64,000 nt of DNA from Candidatus Heimdallarchaeota archaeon (GTDB lineage: Archaea; Asgardarchaeota; Heimdallarchaeia; Heimdallarchaeales; Heimdallarchaeaceae). The notes below the pieces were generated by a model. The model was not told the origin of the DNA. It made no database searches and saw nothing but the letters and a program-made list of their open reading frames with translations. Made by a program: the position numbers and the translations under genes. The stretch spans positions 1 to 64,000 of the forward strand of contig JAEOSZ010000089.1 of the NCBI GenBank assembly GCA_016840095.1, in the 5' to 3' direction. The first letter of the stretch is position 1; each line of letters starts with the position of its first letter. This document shows positions 45,511 to 51,772 of this stretch, one piece after another.

Positions 45511-47144
45511 TTTTGTTCACCTCGACCAAAAATATTACCACAATTAAAAACACAATTTGGATCTAATGAGAATTTAATCTCTCGCATTTGAAGAACACCT
45601 TCATCTCCGTACATAATTTTAAGATATTCGTGTTTGATTTTGCCTATTCCATGTTCTGCTGAAACTGAACCTCCAAACTGAACTGCTTTGGATGCAAATT
45701 TCTTGTATAACTCTTTTCCTAGTTTGAGATCATCCATGTTTCTAGGGAGAATATTAACATGAACATGGTTATCGCCTATATGACCCCACATAACATATTC
45801 CAAATCTGCTACTTTAAGAGTAGCATTATAGAATTCCATCATCTCTTTCAGATGTGCGTCTTCAACTGACATATCTGTTCCTAATTTGTGAATTTCAGGA
45901 TATTGTTTTTTGCGTTCAGATATGATGTTATTGACGATTTCAGGAACTGCATGTCTGAAATGCTTGAACCTGGCTATCTCTCTATCTTCATATGCACTCC
46001 AGGTATTACTTAAGGAAGAATTACATTCTTTTAGCATGTCTGAAATTTCTGAAAAATAATCACTAAGAATTTCTTCTGAGTAAGGTAAATCAAAAGATAT
46101 TGCTGTTGTTATGTCCTCTGCAATAGATGGCATATCAACGAATTTAGGATCTTCCTTTTGCTTATCTCTTAGTAAGGATAAAGCATTGTTTTCGAAAAAC
46201 TCAATGAACTCTGGCTTTATCATTTCATTAGCTCTTAGTTTTATTACGAAATCTAGTGCATCACTTTCTTTTTTGAAAAATGCTACATTGGACATTTGTG
46301 GAGTAAATTCCTTTAACCAAATATCTGCTTCAGTAATTGCACCGAAAACCCCTTCTGAACCAATGAAAAGATCTATCAAATCCATATCAGGTTTGGTGTA
46401 TAATCCAGCAGCATTCTTAGCTTTCGGCATTTGATAGGTTGGAATACTAATTGTAAGATCTCCCTCAGATGTTTTGATAATAAACTTTCCATCGTGTGCC
46501 TTATATTTTCCTCTTGGGATAACTAGTACATCTCCTGTGCCAATTACTACTCGAATTCTCTTTATCCACTCTCTTGTTGCTCCATATCTGAAAGATCGAG
46601 CTCCTGATGCATTGGCTCCTATAGTTCCCCCAATTGATGCTGTCATTTCAGTTGGATCTACTGGGTAGTAATGTGGTTTTTCTGTTTCAAACTTTTCAAC
46701 CCAATTCTTTTCCTTAGGAATACTTTGATCAAGTTCGAATTTTCTGAGTTTTACTATGTGGTTAATTTCATCTAATGAGATAGCTGGTTGCACTCTTACA
46801 AACCATTTGTTTGCGTTTTCATCAAAACCTAATCCAATTACACTATCCATTCTTTCTAATGATAAGACTGCTCCTCCAAAAGGAACAGCTGATCCAACTA
46901 TTCCCGTTCTTGCAGCTGATATAGTGATCATATGTTCTTCTTCTCTCATTCTACAAATGAGTGTAGCTATTTCCTCCTCAGTATTCGGAAAGAACAAATA
47001 TTCAGCATGACCTCCACTAATCTTTGATTCATCTACTAGATAACTTGGGAATTCTCCTGAAATAATCATTTCGCCTTTAACTGTGCGGATTTTTTCATAT
47101 GGTACTTGTTCAAATTTATGAGCTTCAATTATATTTTCAGACAC
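45507..47144 (-). CDS. FAD-linked 2-hydroxyacid (lactate/glycolate) dehydrogenase, LctD/GlcD-like
   Basis: 545 residues. PCMH-type FAD domain with ISAARTGIVGSAVPFGGAVLS, IGGTIGANASGARSFRYGAT (~165-185) and SEGVFGAITEADIWL. The C-terminal FAD-oxidase domain carries WGHIGDNHVHVNILPR and SVSAEHGIGKIKHEYL, with the His residues used for substrate binding. In this operon with Etf it probably oxidises D- or L-lactate, using the fused ferredoxin for electron confurcation to NAD. The acceptor is inferred from the A. woodii model. Confidence 0.92.
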   Translation of the reverse strand: MSENIIEAHKFEQVPYEKIRTVKGEMIISGEFPSYLVDESKISGGHAEYLFFPNTEEEIATLICRMREEEHMITISAARTGIVGSAVPFGGAVLSLERMDSVIGLGFDENANKWFVRVQPAISLDEINHIVKLRKFELDQSIPKEKNWVEKFETEKPHYYPVDPTEMTASIGGTIGANASGARSFRYGATREWIKRIRVVIGTGDVLVIPRGKYKAHDGKFIIKTSEGDLTISIPTYQMPKAKNAAGLYTKPDMDLIDLFIGSEGVFGAITEADIWLKEFTPQMSNVAFFKKESDALDFVIKLRANEMIKPEFIEFFENNALSLLRDKQKEDPKFVDMPSIAEDITTAISFDLPYSEEILSDYFSEISDMLKECNSSLSNTWSAYEDREIARFKHFRHAVPEIVNNIISERKKQYPEIHKLGTDMSVEDAHLKEMMEFYNATLKVADLEYVMWGHIGDNHVHVNILPRNMDDLKLGKELYKKFASKAVQFGGSVSAEHGIGKIKHEYLKIMYGDEGVLQMREIKFSLDPNCVFNCGNIFGRGEQK

Positions 47145-47276
47145 CTACAAGCTCCTCCAAACTAATTATTTTGCTTAATCGTGCATGGATACTAAGTGTA
47201 TAAAAAACTAATTACTGGTACATAAATACCAAGATCTGTGCAATAAACTTAAATTTTGAAATGGAATGACCTTACG

Positions 47277-47513
47277 ATGACAAAAATAAAAGTGATTTAT
47301 GGAAATGAAAGATGTGGAGATTGTAAAAGGACAAAGCAATTTCTAAATGAAAGAGGGTATCCTTATGCTTGGATTGATGTAGACAAAAGTACCGAAGGAT
47401 TGCAAAAAGTAAATGAACTATCTGGCAGAATACCAACTATAATCTTTGAAGATGGGTCGATACTTGTAGAACCAACTAACAATGAATTAAAGAAGAAACT
47501 AAAAGAGAAATAA
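47277..47513 (+). CDS. Glutaredoxin-like dithiol protein
   Basis: 78 residues from ATG 47277; the frame to TTG 47256 is not needed. Thioredoxin fold: VIYGNERCGDCKRTKQFL with active site C-G-D-C, cis-Pro in GRIPTIIFEDG, and the end SILVEPTNNELKKKL. Resembles NrdH/mycoredoxin-type small redoxins. An inverted repeat TGGTA-cataaa-TACCA (47216-47231) lies downstream of a TATA-like GTATAAAAA (47198-47206). A related gene at 51773 suggests it belongs to the duplicated locus. Confidence 0.85.
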   Translation: MTKIKVIYGNERCGDCKRTKQFLNERGYPYAWIDVDKSTEGLQKVNELSGRIPTIIFEDGSILVEPTNNELKKKLKEK

Positions 47514-47518
47514 TAGAT

Positions 47519-47944
47519 TCATTTTGTGGTCTCAATCACTGTTTCTTTAACTTGTTTTTTAGAATCAGCACGCTTATCTTTGGAAGTAGTTGCAGTGATA
47601 ATTGGTTGTGCTGTTAGGGGCTCTACACCAAGTTTTTGTAAAGCTTTGACATATTCCTCAGAAAGAAAGAAATTTTTCAAAATGACCCAGTTTGTAAGAA
47701 TGATTACTGGGAGTTTGTCAATACCTAATGCGCAGTGATGTTTGCTTTCAGTTAGACTCTCTTTCTTATCTATAGCTCCACACTTCAAACATATCCTTAA
47801 CCGAGAAGAACGATCATGTAACTTGGATATAGTATCACTATACAATTCTAAACCTGTACTTAAGGGAGCATCAGCTAAGTCTTGAGCATATCTACGAGCT
47901 CTGGATTTAATTTGTGTTTTCTCAGCATCTTTTATTACAGGCAT
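47519..47944 (-). CDS. P1: C-x2-C...H-x-C small protein, candidate regulator
   Basis: 141 residues, one of four paralogues within 5.5 kb. Shared core: a basic N-terminal helix (IKSRARRYAQDL), RSSRLRICLKCGAID with C52 and C55, then H69-x-C71, and the C-terminal segment TNWVILKNFFLSEEYVKALQ ending LGVEP. A zinc site from two Cys, one His and one Cys is likely. The tail is charged and disordered. On the minus strand the promoter has TATATATAC (47991-47999), and right after it a TGCAGTAA octamer (47982-47989) that recurs through the neighbouring gap. I infer a DNA-binding, self-regulating protein. No known family recognised. Confidence 0.75.
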   Translation of the reverse strand: MPVIKDAEKTQIKSRARRYAQDLADAPLSTGLELYSDTISKLHDRSSRLRICLKCGAIDKKESLTESKHHCALGIDKLPVIILTNWVILKNFFLSEEYVKALQKLGVEPLTAQPIITATTSKDKRADSKKQVKETVIETTK

Positions 47945-48264
47945 TTTTTATCCTCCTGTTACTTTGACTATATTACACTTATGCAGTAATGTATATATAT
48001 GTATATCTCACGGTAAATATTTCCTATAGATGAAATATTACTGCAATATAAATCAGTTATTAGGTAAAAATTGCCACCAATTCAATAATTTTTTAATTCT
48101 GTTTTGTCTTGTTATTGGGCGCAAATGCGTAGTTAAACGTTTTTGTCATGCCTAATGACTGCATTTTTATTACTGCAAAAAGCGGCAATATATTACTGCA
48201 CAAAGGCCTTTAAATAGGTTGCTGCACAATGCAGTAATAACTACAAAAATCCTGAGGTGGAAAA
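47945..48264. promoter_or_regulatory. Divergent control region with five TTACTGCA octamers
   Basis: 320 bases without a gene between P1 (minus) and cassette A (plus). Exact octamers: 47982-47989 (inverted, next to P1's TATA), 48038-48045, 48170-48177, 48193-48200 and 48230-48237 (inverted). Near matches: TGACTGCA 48156-48163 and TTGCTGCA 48219-48226. The last pair, 48219-48237, forms a TTGCTGCA-caa-TGCAGTAA palindrome over the transcript start predicted from TTTAAATA (48209-48216). A further perfect repeat is AATATTTC (48016-48023)/GAAATATT (48032-48039). Confidence 0.75.
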
Positions 48265-48453
48265 ATGCAAACAACTGAAATAAAAAAACTGCTGGATCCC
48301 GAGGTTCGAAGGCTTTACGAGGATCTCAACAAGCTCATGAAATCTCTGACTAAGAGATATTCAGACAAAAAAGTGGATGTATATGAGCAATACTTAGCTG
48401 AATCAATTCGCTACTATTCAAGTTTGAACCTGAGGAGATATGCAAACATTTGA
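48265..48453 (+). CDS. Cassette A small helical protein (62 aa)
   Basis: First gene after the octamer region; ATG is preceded by GAGGTGGAAAA. Charged and helical (LLDPEVRRLYEDLNKLMKSL) with a Tyr-rich end (YYSSLNLRRYANI). No cysteine, membrane helix or known domain. The five following genes start with the same type of ribosome site at short spacing, so one polycistronic message is likely. Confidence 0.65.
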   Translation: MQTTEIKKLLDPEVRRLYEDLNKLMKSLTKRYSDKKVDVYEQYLAESIRYYSSLNLRRYANI

Positions 48454-48463
48454 GGTATAAAAA

Positions 48464-48610
48464 ATGTATGAAAATGAATCTATTATTATGTTGGATCGAA
48501 AGATCAGGGCACTCCGAAAGGAGTTGAATAGGCTCAAAAGAGCTCGTCGAAGTAGAAGAGCAAAAGCTCGTTCTAGATATCCGGTCAGACAATATCTGGT
48601 TTACGGATAG
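48464..48610 (+). CDS. Cassette A basic coiled-coil protein (48 aa)
   Basis: 48 residues, ATG after GAGGTATAAAAA. The core, residues 10-29, fits LDxKxRALxxELxxLKRARR, followed by RSRRAKARSRY. The same 48-residue length and motif position recur in the gene at 50778-50924, which proves it is a real, duplicated gene. Amphipathic helix plus Arg-rich tail suggests nucleic-acid or membrane-surface binding; function unknown. Confidence 0.75.
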   Translation: MYENESIIMLDRKIRALRKELNRLKRARRSRRAKARSRYPVRQYLVYG

Positions 48611-48646
48611 GATATTATCTACCAATAGAAAATTGAGGTGAAAAAG

Positions 48647-48907
48647 ATGGCATCGAAAGTTCAAGTAGAAGCAGTTCGTCAGATAGTAATTGACAATATG
48701 AAGATCTTATATGATTTTGAATTCATAGATGAAGATCTCTATTACACATTCCTAAAGCAATTGATGGAAGGATTATCAGAGATAGATGAGAAGAAATCCA
48801 AACCTGATAAAGAGATATCCAAGGAAAGTTTAGAAAGTGAAATAAGAAAAGCTAAAGATAAAGCTATTGCCCAAAAGCTACTGCTATTTGGATCACTTTA
48901 CTATTAG
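48647..48907 (+). CDS. Cassette A helical protein (86 aa)
   Basis: ATG 48647 preceded by GAGGTGAAAAAG. Mixed-charge helical protein: EAVRQIVIDNMKILYDFEFI, then a Lys/Glu-rich linker (EKKSKPDKEISKESLESEI) and a hydrophobic end LLLFGSLYY. No domain recognised. Lies between the basic 48-residue protein and another small basic protein. Confidence 0.65.
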   Translation: MASKVQVEAVRQIVIDNMKILYDFEFIDEDLYYTFLKQLMEGLSEIDEKKSKPDKEISKESLESEIRKAKDKAIAQKLLLFGSLYY

Positions 48908-48933
48908 AATCCTAAATTAGAAAGGTGAAAAAA

Positions 48934-49122
48934 ATGGCAATAAAATTTGAAACAAAACTAAAACTGCAAGTCATTTTAAGGGGACTTGTAACATTGTTTC
49001 ACTCTCCCTCTCAAAACAAGAAGAAGAATACAAATTCCAGGAGAGTTATGGAAGAGATAAAGAAACGTAAAACCAAAGAGTTAGAAGATTATCTTTTCCT
49101 TTCTAGATATGGGGGGCTTTAA
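48934..49122 (+). CDS. Cassette A small basic protein (62 aa)
   Basis: ATG 48934 preceded by AAAGGTGAAAAA. A hydrophobic amphipathic start (KLKLQVILRGLVTLFHSPS), a Lys/Arg-rich middle (NKKKNTNSRRVMEEIKKRK) and an aromatic end (YLFLSRYGGL). It is followed by CCCCTTTTTTTCTCTTCTTC, a probable termination or pausing site. Function unknown. Confidence 0.6.
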   Translation: MAIKFETKLKLQVILRGLVTLFHSPSQNKKKNTNSRRVMEEIKKRKTKELEDYLFLSRYGGL

Positions 49123-49201
49123 GTGCATCCCCTTTTTTTCTCTTCTTCTGTCATAATTAATGAGATAAACCAAAATGAAAACTTATTGGAGGTGAATAAG
49201 A

Positions 49202-49582
49202 ATGGTAAAATCCGTTAAAGAATTATTGAGATTGGATAAATCTGGACCTGATATAAACTTTAGTAGATTAATGCTAGTAGTTTTACCAATGCTATTAGCT
49301 TTGATAGTATCACTAGCAAGTATGAACTTGGCCAGTGAAAATGTACTAGCAGCAGTAGATCGTCCTGAAATAGAAGTCATTCGAACTGTTGATGATTATG
49401 CTCCAAGTCATGAATTAATTCGTACTGATGTCGTAGAACGTCCAGAGAGTAATTTGATTCGAACAGATTCTGCAAATAGACCTGATAACAACTTAATTAG
49501 AACTGTAGCGGGAAATAGTGCAGATGTTGTGGTAATCAGAGCATCTACAGATTCTATGGATGTGAAATTAGTTAGAAATTGA
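49202..49582 (+). CDS. One-helix membrane protein with tandem LIRT repeats (126 aa)
   Basis: A basic N-terminus and one membrane helix (residues ~21-47: LMLVVLPMLLALIVSLAS). An external part follows, made of six imperfect repeats of about 12-15 residues, each ending in [EDN]-x-[IL]-I-R-[TA]: EVIRTVDD, ELIRTDVV, NLIRTDSA, NLIRTVAG, VVIRASTD, KLVRN. Such short-period repeats suggest an extended fibre or a partner-binding surface. The Shine-Dalgarno GGAGGTG (49188-49194) is presented in the loop of a perfect CTTATT/AATAAG stem (49182-49200). Confidence 0.7.
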   Translation: MVKSVKELLRLDKSGPDINFSRLMLVVLPMLLALIVSLASMNLASENVLAAVDRPEIEVIRTVDDYAPSHELIRTDVVERPESNLIRTDSANRPDNNLIRTVAGNSADVVVIRASTDSMDVKLVRN

Positions 49583-49603
49583 TATGTGGAAGGTTCTTGT
49601 AAA

Positions 49604-49763
49604 ATGATCTTTTCCTTTCAAATTTTTTTAAAAAAGAAAATCATGCTGATTGTTTCTTTCTGAAACATTCAATATACAGATTTCACCACCAGGATGGGAT
49701 CAGGATGACCAAACCAATCAGCTATCTCCCTTGCTAACAAAACAGTTTGGTCTTTCTGCTCCC
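49604..49763 (+). ncRNA. Structured leader A upstream of the 49-residue membrane protein
   Basis: A first hairpin (49604-49644) has nine pairs with a two-base bulge. A block at 49641-49679 is 32/39 identical to 51275-51313 and begins GCTGATTGTTTCTT. A second stem pairs GACCAAAC (49707-49714) with GTTTGGTC (49745-49752), enclosed by GGGATCAG (49696-49703) and CTGCTCCC (49756-49763), seven of eight paired. Leader B has stems at the same places with different bases. A structured 5' leader or small RNA is inferred. Confidence 0.55.
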
Positions 49764-49797
49764 ACAAGGGTGAGATTAAAAAACCGAGGTGACATAA

Positions 49798-49947
49798 ATG
49801 GCAAAAACTGTGAATAGTACTAAAAGAAAAATGAGGATAGAAAAAGCAATAGCAAATGCAGGATCAATAGTTGGCTATACTATACTCCTTGTATTCTCCA
49901 TTAGTCTGCTAGTAGTAGCTCTTCTATCAATAGCAAATCTGTCCTAA
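49798..49947 (+). CDS. Cassette A one-helix membrane protein (49 aa)
   Basis: ATG 49798 preceded by GAGGTGACATAA. Basic start KRKMRIEK at residues 9-16, then one membrane helix (~20-46: SIVGYTILLVFSISLLVVAL). A paralogue of identical length lies at 51464-51613, with KRKARMEK at the same residues. Small membrane peptides behind structured leaders occur in several regulatory systems; the function here is unknown. Confidence 0.75.
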   Translation: MAKTVNSTKRKMRIEKAIANAGSIVGYTILLVFSISLLVVALLSIANLS

Positions 49948-50011
49948 AACTCTTTTTTTGTTTACTTCAACTATCTTAAGTAATTAGGAAATTTATGCCA
50001 AAGGGTCAAAC

Positions 50012-50041
50012 TTTATAAGGATGTAGGACTTAATACTACAT
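50012..50041 (+). promoter_or_regulatory. P2 promoter: TATA box and ATGTAGGA dyad
   Basis: TTTATAA (50012-50018) is followed at 50021 by ATGTAGGA-cttaa-TACTACAT, an inverted repeat with one mismatch ending at 50041, across the expected transcript start. The start codon is at 50063. The half-site ATGTAGGAC recurs inverted at 50742-50750 in the next promoter. Confidence 0.6.
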
Positions 50042-50062
50042 GAGGGATGCACACTGGCTGAC

Positions 50063-50482
50063 ATGTCAAACGCAAAAAAGAAAGTTATTCGCTCTCGTGC
50101 AAGACGTTTTGCACTAGATTTATGGGATGCTCCGCTTGATCAGGGCTTACACTTGTATCAGGAAACTATGAATGAATTGTACAAAAAATCATCGCGATTG
50201 AGAATATGTTTGAAGTGTGGAGCCATTGATACAATACATGATTTGAATGAAGACACACATAAATGTGCATTAGATTTCAATAGATTTCCTGTTTTAGTAA
50301 CAACTAGTTGGATTGAAATGTCTAACTTTTTCTTAACTGATAAATATGTTAAAGCTTTACAAAAAATTGGTGTGGAACCAGATGTTGCGATAGAAGTTGA
50401 AGCTGCTACCGTTGATTCTTATCCTGAGGTATCTCAGATTGCATCTCCCGCTTCAGCTAAATCTAGATCTAAGGCAGATTAA
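50063..50482 (+). CDS. P2: C-x2-C...H-x-C small protein, candidate regulator
   Basis: 139 residues, closest to P1: RSRARRFALDL, SSRLRICLKCGAID (C49, C52), H66-x-C68, TTSWIEMSNFFLTDKYVKAL and the end KIGVEP, then a disordered Ala/Ser/Lys tail. ATG 50063 has no clear Shine-Dalgarno and follows a TATA box by about 45 bases. Cassette B lies immediately downstream on the same strand, but behind its own promoter. Confidence 0.75.
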   Translation: MSNAKKKVIRSRARRFALDLWDAPLDQGLHLYQETMNELYKKSSRLRICLKCGAIDTIHDLNEDTHKCALDFNRFPVLVTTSWIEMSNFFLTDKYVKALQKIGVEPDVAIEVEAATVDSYPEVSQIASPASAKSRSKAD

Positions 50483-50777
50483 TCAAATTATAACCATTAA
50501 TTTTTAATTATATTTTTTCGAATTCGTCGTGTTTTTGGCGACATCTTTTTTGAAATATAGGTAAATTTTGCCGTTTGATTGAAACTGTTCTAATCTGCTT
50601 CCTGTCTCTTAAAATTCGAAATTTGTGGTGTGTAGCGCCTTACACACACGTTTAACATGTCGCATATGGTGCGACATTATCTATTTTGCTTTGAGACAAA
50701 CTTTTCCTACTCAAACTCATTTATATAGGATGTCGCACTTCGTCCTACATGTGAAAAACTTCACAAGGTGAAAAAAC
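50483..50777 (+). promoter_or_regulatory. Control region of cassette B with TGTCGCA repeats
   Basis: 295 bases without a gene. GCGACAT at 50538-50544; a perfect ATGTCGCA-tatgg-TGCGACAT dyad at 50657-50677; ATGTCGCA again at 50730-50737. A different perfect repeat, GTGTGTA-gcgcct-TACACAC, is at 50628-50647. TTTATATA (50720-50727) is the TATA box. ATATAGGA (50723-50730) and TCCTACAT (50743-50750) form an inverted pair related to the P2 dyad, but with a 12-base instead of a 5-base spacer. Confidence 0.65.
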
Positions 50778-50924
50778 ATGAAAGATTACGAAGTTTCGGC
50801 TGCATTGGATCAAAAAGTTAGGGCACTCCAAAGAGAGTTAAGACAGCTCAAAAGAGCTCGACGCGCCTTAAGATCAAAAAACCGTTCAAGGTTAGCTTAT
50901 CAGCGAAACCCTCTAGCAGGGTAA
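50778..50924 (+). CDS. Cassette B basic coiled-coil protein (48 aa)
   Basis: Paralogue of 48464-48610: same length, and LDQKVRALQRELRQLKRARR occupies the same residues 10-29. ATG is preceded by AAGGTGAAAAAAC. The conserved heptad leucines and arginines with divergent ends indicate selection on the protein. It is followed by TCTCCTTTTTTTCT, a possible terminator or pause. Confidence 0.75.
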   Translation: MKDYEVSAALDQKVRALQRELRQLKRARRALRSKNRSRLAYQRNPLAG

Positions 50925-50971
50925 GCTGATGCTCTCCTTTTTTTCTAAAATTACCTGGAGGTGAAAAAGAA

Positions 50972-51181
50972 ATGTTGAAAAGAAAAATGTGGATCTTCAA
51001 TAGACAATTTAACAGACCCGTTTGGATCATCAATAGACGATTTAACAGACCCGTTTGGATTATTAAGGTACAACAACCAATAATATATCTCTATAGATGT
51101 CTAATATTTGCTTTACCAGTATTCATCTATGCATTAGGTATAGCTTTTGGTGTATCCTTAGAAGTAGCAAGATACCTATAA
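50972..51181 (+). CDS. Cassette B one-helix protein with 11-residue tandem repeat (69 aa)
   Basis: ATG follows GGAGGTGAAAAAG. Two copies of an 11-residue unit WI[FI]NR[QR]FNRPV (residues 7-28), then WII, then a membrane helix (~38-66: IYLYRCLIFALPVFIYALGI). The repeat is highly basic and aromatic and would lie on the cytosolic side. No homologue recognised; in position it takes the place of the repeat-bearing 126-residue protein of cassette A. Confidence 0.65.
   Translation: MLKRKMWIFNRQFNRPVWIINRRFNRPVWIIKVQQPIIYLYRCLIFALPVFIYALGIAFGVSLEVARYL
50991..51056 (+). repeat. 33-base tandem duplication
   Basis: Two units, 50991-51023 and 51024-51056, match at 31 of 33 bases, and a third partial unit starts at 51057. 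The unit length is a multiple of three and keeps the frame of the 69-residue protein, so the repeat is recent and selected or tolerated as protein. Confidence 0.85.
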
Positions 51182-51245
51182 GATTTAGAAAAGTGAGTAA
51201 ATCCCTTTTCTTCTTCTTATTCTTCTTGCATTTATGATTATAACC

Positions 51246-51433
51246 TGACTAACCAAAAAAATGGTTGGTCATTATCACGCTGATTGTTTCTTGCTGAAGC
51301 ACTCATTACGCAGCAATCAGTCTGCTGAGGATCAGGATTTGGGCAAAGATGAAAATTGTGTGCGGCTTGTTTTCATCTTGCTCTCCTGAACCTACTCAAC
51401 TGGGGAATACTCTGCTTCCTCTAGCAGAGTATT
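51246..51433 (+). ncRNA. Structured leader B upstream of the second 49-residue membrane protein
   Basis: Stem 1: TGACTAACCA (51246-51255) with TGGTTGGTCA (51262-51271), ten pairs including one G-U. A conserved block follows at 51275-51313. Stem 2: AAGATGAAAA (51346-51355) with TTTTCATCTT (51370-51379), enclosed by TCAGGA (51332-51337) and TCCTGA (51384-51389). Stem 3: AATACTCTGCT (51406-51416) with AGCAGAGTATT (51423-51433), eleven perfect pairs and a six-base loop. Stems 1 and 2 match leader A in place but not in sequence. Stem 3 is only here. Confidence 0.6.
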
Positions 51434-51463
51434 AAACCCTGAATAAAAAGAGGTGAAAAAAGA

Positions 51464-51613
51464 ATGATTTCGAACATAAGTCAGATAAAAAGAAAAGCTA
51501 GAATGGAAAAAACATTGTCCTTTATTGGTAGATTTTTAGCTTACCTAATCCCTATATGTGTATTAATTATTGTAGGATTATACTCCTTATCTGCTGTATC
51601 TCAGTCATTTTAG
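51464..51613 (+). CDS. Cassette B one-helix membrane protein (49 aa)
   Basis: ATG follows AGGTGAAAAAAGA. KRKARMEK at residues 9-16, then a membrane helix (FIGRFLAYLIPICVLIIVGL) and a short polar end. Same length and layout as 49798-49947. A run of 24 T starting 30 bases after the stop probably ends the transcript. Confidence 0.75.
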   Translation: MISNISQIKRKARMEKTLSFIGRFLAYLIPICVLIIVGLYSLSAVSQSF

Positions 51614-51643
51614 GAATTATGCTGAAAATTAGTCCTTAATTCA

Positions 51644-51667
51644 TTTTTTTTTTTTTTTTTTTTTTTT
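51644..51667 (+). terminator. Run of 24 T after cassette B
   Basis: An uninterrupted 24-base T tract 30 bases after the stop of the last cassette B gene, a very strong archaeal termination signal. Its exact length may be affected by sequencing error. Confidence 0.6.
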
Positions 51668-51772
51668 GAATCTTCAACGTTTGACTCAGAAGATTCTTGT
51701 CTGTACAATAGTGATTTTATCCTTTTTTTACCTAAGAAATATTTTATATACCTGCATAAACGCATAGGGTTC

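Noticed and set aside
49643-51313. The conserved leader block as a C/D-box guide RNA
   Set aside because: CTGA elements are present, but no proper C box (RTGATGA) at the needed spacing could be found in both copies.
49798-51613. The 49-residue membrane peptides as type I toxins
   Set aside because: Size and structured leader fit, but no antisense RNA promoter is evident and the sequences match no toxin family I know. Left as membrane proteins of unknown function.
51751-51768. CCTGCATAAACGCATAGG as a dyad for the second glutaredoxin gene
   Set aside because: Only the outer CCT/AGG pairs; the inner GCAT units are direct, not inverted, repeats.
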